A stretch of 58,414 nt of DNA. Origin: Chloromonas sp. AAM2. Lineage: Eukaryota > Chlorophyta > Chlorophyceae > Chlamydomonadales > Chlamydomonadaceae. Shown here one piece after another: positions 24,865 to 35,500 of the stretch (its first letter is position 1; each line of letters opens with the position of its first letter). The stretch lies in the NCBI GenBank assembly GCA_004335635.1, contig QAXH01006659.1, forward strand, positions 1 to 58,414, given 5' to 3'. Both the position numbers and the translations under genes were made by a program. The notes under the pieces were generated by a model, which made no database searches, was not told the origin of the DNA, and saw only the letters and a program-made list of their open reading frames with translations.

Positions 24865-25246
24865 ATGTCTAGCGCTGGAGGCCCGTTCTATCGTGCAGCA
24901 GGCTTGACGTTCTTGAGATATGCCAACATCAGTGCAGATTTGTTGCGGAGCGTGTTGAAGGAGCCCTTTAAGACAAAGGCGCAGGCACGGCAACTCATCA
25001 GCTACCGGTACACAGCATACAAGGACGGCAAGGCGGGCCAGCAAAGTGAGTCGCACTATCACATATGCTGTACCTTGTTTCAGTGGGGCGTGTTGTGCGC
25101 GTTGTATCTAGCTCGCCATCATCACGTGTGGTAGCAAGGGATCACGACACTGTTGCAACTCTGCACTCTGAGGCATGGATTTTTTCTGCCTTGCAGCTGT
25201 GCTGGAGCTGAAGAACATCCCAACCAAGGCGAATGCGAGCTCTTAG
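24865..25246 (+). CDS. ATP5F1E: mitochondrial F1Fo ATP synthase epsilon subunit
   Basis: Small subunit of the F1 central stalk (eukaryotic mitochondrial epsilon; ATP5E), which binds the gamma and delta subunits in the matrix. Two exons: 24865-25045 and 25197-25246. The donor is A|GTGAGT and the acceptor TTGCAG. They encode 76 aa ending TAG. The family signature is clear: an aromatic-rich start (PFYRAAGLTFLRYANISADL), then LLRSVLKEPFKTKA and a basic, polar C-terminus. The plant homologue starts in the same way ([20 protein letters not shown]). No cleavable presequence is visible, as is usual for this subunit. The start ATG has an A-rich context (AAAAATG). It lies alone between two much larger genes. 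Confidence 0.92.
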
Positions 25247-25397
25247 GACATGACAGAATGGAAAGATTGCCAGTCCAGACGCCCATGCAGCTTCGTGATG
25301 GCTGTGATGCCCAGCGCATGGGTTTATTGTTCGAGTAGAGTTCAAGGCAACTACAGGCGCTGAGGACCCGCCTTTGCCGAATCAGCCATTGACACCA

Positions 25398-25402
25398 TGT
25401 AA
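25398..25402 (+). terminator. TGTAA poly(A) signal candidate for ATP synthase epsilon
   Basis: TGTAA lies about 150 nt after the stop codon, on the gene strand. Plausible green-algal poly(A) signal, unsupported by transcript data. Confidence 0.3.
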
Positions 25403-25969
25403 TCGCCATGACACTGTGGCTGGCCTCCTGGCCTGATGTCTAGCATACATAGCCACAGCTTGACCAGGCGGCCGCACCATGTGCGCTTGCAGCACTTGTG
25501 TATGACCCGCATGTGGTTGGACAAAATTTGCAACCTGATCGGGCCTGCTTACGTTTTAACAACTTATAGATTGCCTCCGCATGCACGTCCAGCTGGTAGT
25601 CAGACCGTGTGTGTAATGACAAATGCTTTCTTGCTTTGTGATGATCAACTGTCTGGCAGATACCTTTCTGTGCAGCAAGAGGAGCTCGTTGCATTCCTGA
25701 TCACACTTTGTTACACCTCGGTGCCAGCCTCCAACGAATAGCTCTCGCGTGTGCAGTACACAGGGCTGTCAGTTGTTACTACAAAAGACAACTAGTTGAA
25801 TCGCATGTTAGGAAGCTGGCGGACAGGGTTAGAAACACAGTTGGTGGCGACATTCACGCTTGCAGAATAGCCATTGTGACCTTGAACTCTTTCAGGGTTC
25901 CGGTTCCCTGACTGGCCTGAATGCAAGCACGCGAGGTGTCGTTGGTAACAGCCACCACACTGACTACCA

Positions 25970-26015
25970 GGCGTTAGCCATAAACGAGGCAGGGCCATAC
26001 CGGGAGCATCACAGT
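25970..26015 (+). repeat. dispersed 45-bp repeat, copy 2
   Basis: Matches 23096-23142 over about 45 bp with roughly six differences and the same orientation. It lies about 145 bp beyond the DDX27 stop, on the antisense strand of that gene. Confidence 0.75.
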
Positions 26016-26157
26016 TCAGACAACAAAGAGTTTACCGAGTCACATGCTCTTGATGAACATCACCAAACGCCAAACGTTTGTCAGCACATCGTCAGCAGGC
26101 TTAAGTGTAGCAGGCAAATGCCAGGTTCAAAGTTCACAGCAGATTCATGCTTGGTTA

Positions 26158-29100
26158 TCACTTGCGCTTGTACTTGGCTTTACTCTTGAACTTCGCTTTA
26201 CCGACCCCTCCACGCTTGACACGCGCCAACTCAACCTTGCTCATACCCTCACGCGAGCGTGAATGCTTCCCTGCCCTGGCTGCCCCACCGTCACCCGTTT
26301 TACCACCGTCACGACCTGTACCATCCCCACTAAACAATCCCTCGCCGCCCCCGTTGGCCTCCTTCCTCTTGGGCTTGGTCTTCTTGCCCTTGACGCCTGC
26401 AGCTTGTGAGGCCACTACGCGGGCGGCCTTGGACGCAGACAGGCCCTGCTCCTTGAGTGCACGCAGCTTGCTCTTGGCACCCTTGATTGCCCTGCAAACA
26501 ATTGCCTTTGATGAGCTGAGTGGTTGCCATGCTGCAGCACAGCATGCCTGGCTAGTCTGGCTGAGCGCATTCCAGCCGAAATCTCACCAAACCAGTCGCA
26601 CGTATCCGATGAGTGACTAATTGCGGGTGGTCTGTGCTAAGAATTGGTGCTTGGTTTGCCTTCCTGGTGTTGTTTTTTTGTTTTTTGTTTTACTTTTGAT
26701 TGGTAGTATCACGTTGGTAAGGCATGATGATGTTCAGCACATGGTGTACACTGCTACTTGTGGTGAAGACGCAGCCTAGCATGATGTTCAACCGATATTC
26801 CTCACTGCACTTGCCTGGTAAACTCGCCCGTCTCTTCCTGAAGAATATCCTTTCGCTTGGCAGGTCCTCCGTTGGCTGCACCGGCCTGCAAGGACATCAA
26901 AATAAGGCTGAGGACAAACCTTGATAATTGCCTCCTTGCAGGCAAGCACACACTGACACTGCTACAGCTGCACTTGTCCTAGATTTAACCGCTCAGTGAC
27001 CCGTTGAATGCCAAAAGTCTGAGCTTTCCCATCAGCATATTGGGCCCGTGCTCACCTCCAGCTTGCGTTTCTCCCTCTTCTTGTTCTTCGCATCCTGCTT
27101 GGCCTGTGCCTTGGACGGGCCCTGCTCCTCATCCTCCTCCTCCCCCGCAGCCTCCCGTGCAGCGGCCTTGGCGGCGTCCCGCTTCTGGCGCTCGCTCTGG
27201 AACCACGTGCGGGCCGGCCGTGCCCTGATCTCATCCGCGTGATCCAACATGTTCTGCAACATGAAAGCAGATGCATCACGTCAGTCAGTGGTCCTGAAGA
27301 CGGGCACGCAACTGAGCAATGTGCTCCATGCATTTGACCACGTGGCATATCTTTTGCATGGTTCACGTTCCCAGTCAGATTGTTTATTAACTTAACTTTT
27401 TATTGTTGGCAGATGGGTAGGGTCGGGGCAACAAACCTATGCGCTGACGGCCGACGGATCGGAGAACCTGCGCCCTGCTTACATCGCCGGCCCAGCACAC
27501 CCGCCCGCTTTCACCGTCGGCCGCACCTGTGTCTTGTTCGCCTCCATTTCCGCCCGACGCATCTCCCGCTCCTCTCTCTCCTCGGCAATGACCTGCACAA
27601 AGTCGTTGGCTGAACCCTCAATCTTGGCCTGCCACGCCGCCACTGCTGCCGGGGGCACGAGGCGCTGCGTGATGGTTGCCTTTGTCTTCTTCACCACCTG
27701 TGGAGCAGCAAAGCAGGCAGCGCAGTGTGTCCGCAGCAACCATCCAGCACACTACTCCTGTGCGCCGAAATCCGCCAAGCAAAAAAGCGCTGGGTTTCAA
27801 GTGGTTCACTGCCGGATTGTTGCACAGGGTTATTGCAGCATTCCAACCAATCTTCAGGCTTCAGACTGCTGGTACCACCACACCCAGACAGCCACTCTCT
27901 CTCATGTCCTCCCCTCCCCATGCCCCTTCAGCATCAAACCCTGGTCCTGACCTCCTTGAGCAGGGCTCTGTCCTGATCCTCCACAAAGGTGACGGCCAGC
28001 CCTGCCGCCCCCGCGCGCGCCGTGCGCCCGATGCGATGTAGATGAGTCTCAAGCTTCTTGGGCGCGTCATAGTTTATAACTGCCTGCACACACGAGGCAT
28101 CGAGCACCTCAACTGGCGTGTGGTCGTCAAGCAACGCTGCCCGACCTCGAGTCATCCATTTTCTTTGGACACCGTCACCAGTATCAGGACAGGACAGGAA
28201 CCAGGTGTCGCAGGGACCATGAGCTGTGCAAGGTACCTGAACTTAATAAGTTGGAACGAGAAAGTGCGGGTCGAGCAGTTGCGCTCAAACCCGAGTGCAT
28301 CAACTCAAATAAGCAGACGGGTATCAGGACACTAAAACGGTTCAGTTGGGCGAACTCGGGATGCTGAGACGTCTGCAGCCCCACGTGACCCACCTGCACG
28401 CCGGGTATGTCCAGGCCTCGGGCCGCTACATCCGTTGCCAACAGAAACGCCACCTGCCCTGCCCGGAACGCCTCCAGGCTTTCCAATCTCGCAGCCTGAG
28501 TCATGTCGCCGTGCAGCTCAGCTGCGCCCACACAGGCGCACATTCACGGCTGACCCGCCATCACAGGGACTGTGGTTGAGGACATAATGACAATGTGTCG
28601 CCTGATGAGAGGGTGGTCAATGTGCCTAGCTGCTAAGCTGAGAACACATGGCGAGTGATGTGCAGCAGCAATGCATTCCCACACAGACTGGGTGCATGGC
28701 GGGCGCATGTGTGCCCGGTGCCTGACCTGCGGGCGGCAGCCCCAGGAGTCCGAACAATATCTTAGCCCTGTGGGCGCGCTGCTTGGTGCGGAAGAAGACG
28801 ATGGCGTGGCCGGAACGGAAGCTGCGTGCGCACAGCGCTAGGAGCGCCGCCTCCTTCCCCGCAGCGTTGGCACCCTGCACCGGAAGCACGACACAGCCAG
28901 CAACTCAGCTACGGCTGGCAGTGGTTCGACAATACCTTGCTCAGCCCAATTGACAGGTTACAAGGGACAGCGGAGCCCGTGCTGCCGGGACCACACAGGC
29001 CTGTCTCCCTCTGCCCCTGCTTGCCTGTGCCGTGCCGTGCGTTCACGCCTTGTTGTGATTGTGCCTGTTGTTGTGAAGTCTCACCTTAAGCCTGACAACC

Positions 29101-32100
29101 TCCTGCCTCAGGTCACGGGGGATTGCCGACGCCGCGTCGGCCGCAAGACGCACGGGCTGCTTGAGGGAGAGCGCCATGAGCTTGCGCACTTCCTCGTTGA
29201 ATGTGGCACTGAAGAGACGGGAATAGCCGGGGTCAGGGGTCAGAATGCGGTAGTAAAGAGCAGGAGGAATATACAGCAATCCAAGCACCTGTTATGCGAG
29301 TTAAAAGCCAGAAGGGAACATAAGCCTGCTGTCCGGTTGGCACGAGGATCTGATGGATGTGACATGGGAGGTAAAAGTGAACTTTTTGCTTGGGGCAACG
29401 ACATTACTGAGTCTAGCCTGATCTCTAACCTCTGTGTGTGTGTGTGTGTGTCCGTCTCGGTGTACCTGAAAAGCATGGTTTGTCTCTTGCGCGGCGTCAT
29501 CTTGACAATCTCTGCAATCTCGTCCTTGAAACCCATCTCCAGCAGCCTGCGAGCAGCACACGTTCGCACCCTTCATACGTCTGACACAGTTGACCTGCCA
29601 GCCGCCAACACAAGCCAGCAAACATCCAGGATGAGTCCTGCACTCCAATAATACTGTCCGGTTTCCTATTGTCTGCCAGCAAACCCCGCTCTTGCTCTCC
29701 TGACTATCATGCTCGCATCTGGCCTCTTGCCTGGGCCCGAGCATACCGCCATCAGCATATTCGTAAGGCCACCCTCTATACAGGAATCAATAGAAACTGG
29801 AGCCTTTCTCGGCCTTTCGCATGCAGCGCATAGCTTTGCCCACATGACCTGACTCTTACCCCCCTGTCCTGACCTGTCTGCTTCGTCCAGCACCAGCACT
29901 GCCAGGTCCTCCAGTCCAACGCTCTGTGTGTTGCGCAGGTGGTCGATGAGCCGCCCGGGGGTGGCCACCACCACTTCGGGGCTCCGCCGCAGCACACTGG
30001 ACTGCACCGACACACTCAGACCGCCCACCACAAGCGCCACGCTCACGTCTGTGAACTGCGCCAGGTTGGTGGTCATGGAGTGGATCTGAACGGCCAGCTC
30101 ACGGGTCGGCGTCAACACCAAGACGTAGGTTGCAGCTATCTGCACAATAGCAGGCAACCAGACAAAGAGTTGGTGGGAAGTAGAGTGTGGACTACTAATG
30201 TCCAAGGGGATACCTGCTGTGCGTGGCAGGCAGACAGTCAAGGAAGGAATCAGCACACTAGTGGAGGGGCAGGGTGCAGGCAAAAGCACACTGACAATGC
30301 TCTGTGTTGCATTCCCTTTCACGTACATGTCTTTGTCTGTGCAGCAATCTCTCCAGGCACGGCAAGGCGAACGCCGCTGTCTTGCCACTGCCGGTCACCG
30401 CTGACCCGCAAATGTCGCGGCCGGCCAGCGCCAAGGGGATGACAGCGGCCTGAGGGATTAACAAATACAAGTACATTGCGAGCAACACAAAAGCCATTTC
30501 AAGACTGGCTTGGCCACCAGGAGAATGCATGAGAAGTCCAGGACGCCGAAGATGTGTGAGCCATGGGTGCATAAATCAGAAGCGACCAGTGCTCGCTTGC
30601 AGCGCCAGACAAAGCCAATCTGCTGGTGACCCAGTGTGCCTAGCAGCGTTGGCATGGGCCTTGTCGTGCGTTTGAATGCCAGGAGCACAGTTGTCAATCT
30701 GCGCAGTCAGGCCGAGAGCCTGTGTGGTGTGCTGACTGCTGTCACCCTGGCTCATAGTCTCCCCCTGCAGCAGTCGTCACCTGGATGGGTGTGGGTGTTG
30801 CATATCCCAGCGCAGCACACGCGCGTGTCAGGGGCCGGCTGAGGTTAAGGTCGCCAAAGGACCCAGCCTTGAAGCAGGTGCCGTCGGGCAAACGCGCAAA
30901 GAATCCTGACTGCCCCTGCCCCTGCTGTTGCCCCTGCTGCTGCCCCTGCTGCTGCCCCTGCTGCTGCCCCTGCTGCTGCTGTTGCTGCTGGCCTCTGCCG
31001 CTGGTGCTGGCGCCCCGCTGCTGCCTCTGTGCCGCCTCATCTGCACCACCGTCGTCACCATCTCCTCCGCCCGCATCAACGGCCTGCTGTGCCGTGCGGC
31101 CTTGCTTGGCGCCTGGCTGTGTTTTAGTGGCTTTGGCAGGCTGTGCAGGCGCCACTGCTGGAGACGGTTTGATTCCATTGGCTGTGCGCGTGACGGCAAC
31201 TGCTACAGGCGCCTGATCCTCCTCCTCCTCTTCCTCCTCGTCTTCCTCGTCTTCTGGTTCTTCTCCCTCTTCATCATCGTCACCATCGGTGTTCTCATTC
31301 ACATCTGCCCCGACATCTCCCTCACTCTCACCCTCATCTTCATCCATCACACTGCCATCATCATCATCCTCATCGATCTCCCCTGCACACGCGGGCATGC
31401 AGACCGTGTCATCCGCTAGTCTGACTCCAACGCACAGCTGTTCTGAGCAGGCGCGCCCACATCCATACCCGTGCCTCAAACAATGGGGCTGAAGGTGCAG
31501 CTGACTCCACAACGCCCCCCACCCACCAACGCCCCATCACCAACACACACAGGCACACACATGCACGCTATTTGTCACCCAGCCTGGCCATTCTCTGGTC
31601 TCTCTTACACTCTGTGCATTGCCATTTTATGCTTACGCCTGCCTCAAAACCCAAATCCATTCTGGCACAGGCAAGTGGCATGTCTTGCTGTACTGACCCG
31701 GCAAAGGCTTGTCCTCATCCTCATCATCCTCATCATCCCCATCACTGTCATCATCATCAGCGATGGAGGGCTTTGCAGGAGCCTTGGCAGAGGCAGCTCT
31801 TGCCTTGCTGGCCGCTCTCTGCAGCAGGCGGACATCGATTGGCAATGCACTCATGGCGTGAGGTGTCTTGCATTGCTAGCTGCCTGGCAGCAGAGGTTCC
31901 GATTGTTGCCATGCAAATCCCACCGTGCCATACCTGCTGTTTTGTAGCTGCCTTATCGTCCAGGCGGTTCTGTATCTTATGATCAATGCTAGTTGTCTTG
32001 TGCTTGGTATTCAAGGCCAGCTCAGCCTTGGCTTCCCGAAGGGCACCTGCAGCACGACAGGAAGGGCACATGGGGCTTGCACAAGGGTCCTGCACCACCC

Positions 32101-32218
32101 AGGACTGCGGGTGGGCGGCCAAATCACCTGAAAACTCCCATGCAGCTTGTGTTGGCTGTGACAATCCGCTAAAATCAAAATTGAAGCCTGGATTAAAGTC
32201 CGTATCGTCGGCGCCCAT
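26158..32218 (-). CDS. DDX27: DEAD-box RNA helicase DDX27/Drs1
   Basis: ATP-dependent nucleolar RNA helicase needed for large-subunit rRNA processing. Fifteen minus-strand exons: 32218-32128, 32046-31934, 31818-31698, 31382-30781, 30449-30327, 30139-29874, 29546-29466, 29208-29085, 28874-28727, 28521-28394, 28083-27952, 27697-27527, 27253-27056, 26885-26815, 26491-26158. They give 900 aa (yeast Drs1 about 750). In order: an acidic region (about 109-160); a Gln/Gly repeat (about 239-265); the Q motif (about 284-309, FGDLNLS to TPTPIQ); motif I AVTGSGKT (326-333); [16 protein letters not shown] (435-438); SAT (466-468); [17 protein letters not shown] (615-622); then a basic, helical C-terminal tail ending in KAKYKRK. 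DEADRLLEMGF and the long basic tail point to the DDX27 branch rather than other DEAD-box proteins. Intron 14 uses a GC donor. The start ATG is followed by [15 protein letters not shown]; no earlier in-frame ATG was noted. Confidence 0.96.
26492..26814 (-). other. DDX27: GC-AG intron (DDX27 intron 14)
   Basis: On the gene strand the exon ends TTTACCAG, the intron begins GCAAGT and the acceptor is TTTGCAG. Joining gives [17 protein letters not shown] in frame. No usable GT donor is adjacent. Confidence 0.8.
29432..29452. repeat. (GT)n microsatellite in a DDX27 intron
   Basis: About ten TG units inside intron 7, close to the donor of exon 7. Confidence 0.9.
30904..30992 (-). repeat. coding tandem repeat (Gln-Gln-Gln-Gly) in DDX27
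   Basis: A 12-bp unit, CAGCAGCAGGGG-like on the gene strand, repeats about five times after a run of seven Gln codons. It lies between the acidic region and the Q motif, outside the helicase core. Its length probably varies between strains. Confidence 0.85.
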
Positions 32219-32564
32219 GCCGATGGCCGCCGGAGGCCACCCGGGTCAAAGGTGCAGTTAGATGCACGTGTTTCTGCACAGATGATGGCGCATGTTGTGC
32301 TACTGGGCTTGGGACTAACAGGCTGAAGGCTAAAGCTGGAACAAGCCTCAAAACGAATTTTCCGGGCAAACGAACAGCACGTGCTCGCCAACCAAACTCA
32401 GTGGGTTGCTCTGCCAATCTCAGACAAGCCTACCATGCATATCTGTAAAGGCAATCAAAAGTTTGCGTCGGGCATCGGCATGTGTCCGGGAAAAACCTTG
32501 TCGACGACCGGCAGAGCAACAAATCATTCCCTGAGGCTACCTTTGAGGGCGTATTGACAGTGAC
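32219..32564. promoter_or_regulatory. divergent promoter region of DDX27 and the HNH-like gene
   Basis: 346 bp separate the two outward-facing start codons, so both promoters and leaders must lie here. No TATA box or other named element is evident. Confidence 0.5.
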
Positions 32565-35500
32565 ATGGCTGACCTCATAACGGCTAGTTTGGAAAACCTG
32601 CTGCAGCTTGGGGTGCCACTGTCAGTAGCGGAGGACCTGATCCAGGAGATAAGCGATGGAGGACCATTTGTACTGTGGGACGACTTCCTGCAGCGCCTCT
32701 TCTATGGCAAACATGGAGCTGCCGGCGACCGGGGCCGGCGAGGCTATTCAATTGTACCACAAGACCATCGGCTGCTTCAGGTAAAGGCCTCTCATTCAAG
32801 AGCAAACGTTGCCGTGAGAGCAGCACTCATGCACTTGCGTAATGCCCTCACTGGGAGCATCTTTCAGTTGCTTGCATCGTGCTTGCACCTGCCATGCTTG
32901 CATATGGCGCGGCGCAAAAGCAGGGCCCCGAGCATTTGATTTTTAACGTTTAGCACGCCTCATCGGTTGATATCGGCACACCGGCTAACATTTTGATTCT
33001 CGCTCCTGTGTACAGGAGGTCGGACTGGTTATCAGCACGGACCTGCTCACTCCGGCTGTAAAGGGTCCCTGGTGGACCCGCGCACTGCAGCGCCTCTCTC
33101 CACCCGGTGCACCGCCAGATGACGCCTTCCCTGCAGAATTCCGTGGTCCGCTGCTGGGTCATGGGGCCAGCCTGCTCACTCGGCTATCCAGCGGTGCTGC
33201 GGCATCAGACAACCCCCCAGAGGCTTTGTCAAGAGATCGAGAGCTGCATTTTCAGTACATGTTTGCACAGGTACGCTTGGATAGACCACCACAAATGAAC
33301 ATCCACCTGATGCCTAGTCATTACCTTGCGATGGCCAGCTATCCTTATCAAGACGCCCATGCTTGTTCGCTTGAAGCCTCTGTCTCTCCATGTGTCATTC
33401 CCAGCTTTCTTCTTTTTGAACACCTTATCCATGCAGGTGCAATACGTTGACAGCAACACATACTCTTACCTCGGATATTCGCTGTCACGAGCACAAAAGG
33501 AGCGGCTTGTGGCACGCTGGGCGTCGGACTATCCGGAACTGAGTGAGGGTGAGTATCAGGCATGTGGACAGTGCGGTCGGGCAGCATACATGACATGGTC
33601 ACTGTGGTCACAGTGCTATGAGATAATTATGTTGCCACCTGCAACACGTGATCATCTACTCCCACATCCCAGTGTCCTAGCACAGACCTTGTATTGCTGT
33701 TTTATTGTGCCTGTCACAGGTACCCTGTCTGCATGGGACGCACCTCAGTGCCAGGCGCAGCCCGTCACCACTGCTGGGCAGGCGGTCGCAGTGCCGTTTT
33801 ATGAGGTCCGTTCACTCACTTGAGCGCTGGAAACAGGTGCATGACGTCTGAGGGTTCTGAGCGCACTGTTTCTGGTCGCAGTAAGGTCCAGACGGCATGC
33901 GTGCTACTTTACTTTACTTTACCTGTTGTGCTGCTCTGGATCTGTGTGGTGCAGATGCAGAGCCGGAAATTCAGGAGCGAATGTTGGGATGCGCTGCTGC
34001 GAGGCGGCATGCGTGTGGCCTCAGCAGGGGAGAACGCTGGCCAGGAAGCGCAGGCCCTGGTGCCCGCTCTTCCTGACTGGCTGGGGGCTGCCAGTCCAGG
34101 ACAAGTGGCTGGCTCACATATCCCCTTTGAGCTCAGACAACAGTACCGCGTAGACCCGTGAGTGTCACACACCATCACCATGCAACATGGGCTATTCTGG
34201 CGCCAAGCCCGGATGCAACATGAGCTATGGCCGCTTATCACTCTGCCGCAATCAGCCATCTCTTGAGGTCATCAATTGCCTTGGCCGTGCAACTGTGGTT
34301 GCCAGGTGACCTCAGCCTTCCTGTTCACTGAGTGTGACTGCTGTGTGCCCCGCAGGTACGGGAATGTGGTTGCCTTGGAGGCCGAGCCCCACTCCATCTG
34401 CGCCTGGGATGTGGATCACGTGTTCCCTCGCAAGCGGGGGGGCCGCTCCGTGCTCCAGAACTTCGCAGCCACACACTGGTAAGGGGATAGGCCCTGACAC
34501 TAGACTTTGCCACGCAATTTGAATGCCTGTAATGCGCCACTTGGCCACGCCGATTTGAATCCCAGCTCTAGCTGTGTAGCCAATCCCTGAAGCAGGCCCT
34601 GTATGTCATGAGCCTGAATGCGGCAGATCAAACACTGAAAGTCTTCCTGCGACCATTTAACATGACAGCCAATGACACCAAATGACATTGTGTGTATCTT
34701 AGCCAACATACTGAACTCTGTCTGCATGTGTGCTTGTACTTGTGACTCGAACGTGCGTGGGATTGTTGGCCCGCCTCAGGTACGCCGACCGCCACATCAA
34801 GACCGAGAAGCTGCTCTGCTCCCTCCTCCTGACCAAGGACGGCCGCAACCCGCTGACCTGCGGTCTCACCGAGGCGGGCCTGGCGGCCATGTGGGAGGGC
34901 CGCAGCCTACTGCCGCCCGCCCTGCAGCCCACCTCGGCCTTCACACAGCTCCTCACCACCCTGCTGTGCTCAAACTGGCGCCGCTCCGATTATAAGGATC
35001 TGTTCAACACACGTGCTGGGCTGCTGCACGTGACACCCACCTCTCAGCTATTTGAGGTGCTGCTGCAGGAGTTTCAAGCAGGCGTCACCAGCCTGGTAGC
35101 TGGCTGGCACGTTGGCCTGTTAGCATCCTTGACTCTGAACTCAGTCCAGGAAGGAGAATTAGAGCAGGCACAGGATGTGTCTGCTATGGATGTTGCGACG
35201 CAACGGCCCACACAAGGCCCCAGCCAGGGTTCAACTGCATCTCAGTGCAGGCCAGCAGCAGCCCGGCACAGGCGATCCAGCTCTGGTGCTCCTCTGGACC
35301 TCAGCACCCAGTCATCAGGCGTACCAGGCCAACGGGATTTGGGAGCAGGGGTGAGCCCACCAGCAAGGGAGAGACGGAGCAGCGCTGAACTCTCATCCGA
35401 GGGGAATGTGAGGCAGAGGCAGGGGCAGTCGAATCGGATGCAGACAGGGCCTGCGCCACGCACGCGCATGGGCTCTGCAGCAATATCTTCCCAGGCAGCG

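Larger units (their letters stand above)
25247..26157. other. convergent spacer between ATP synthase epsilon and DDX27
   Basis: Two genes end into this 0.9-kb stretch from opposite sides. It holds copy 2 of the dispersed 45-bp repeat (25970-26015). No exon was found. Confidence 0.6.

Noticed and set aside
32708..32780. Alternative frame MELPATGAGEAIQLYHKT in exon 1 of the HNH-like gene
   Set aside because: It looks protein-like and made me suspect a frameshift. It would end in phase 2, and the next exon has no open frame in that phase, whereas the phase-0 frame continues cleanly.
34730..34779. Start of the 1,721-codon open frame at the ATG at 34730
   Set aside because: The first residues come from intron sequence. 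A CAG acceptor at 34777-34779 joins exon 6 in phase (TG|G Trp), so the real protein begins at 32565.
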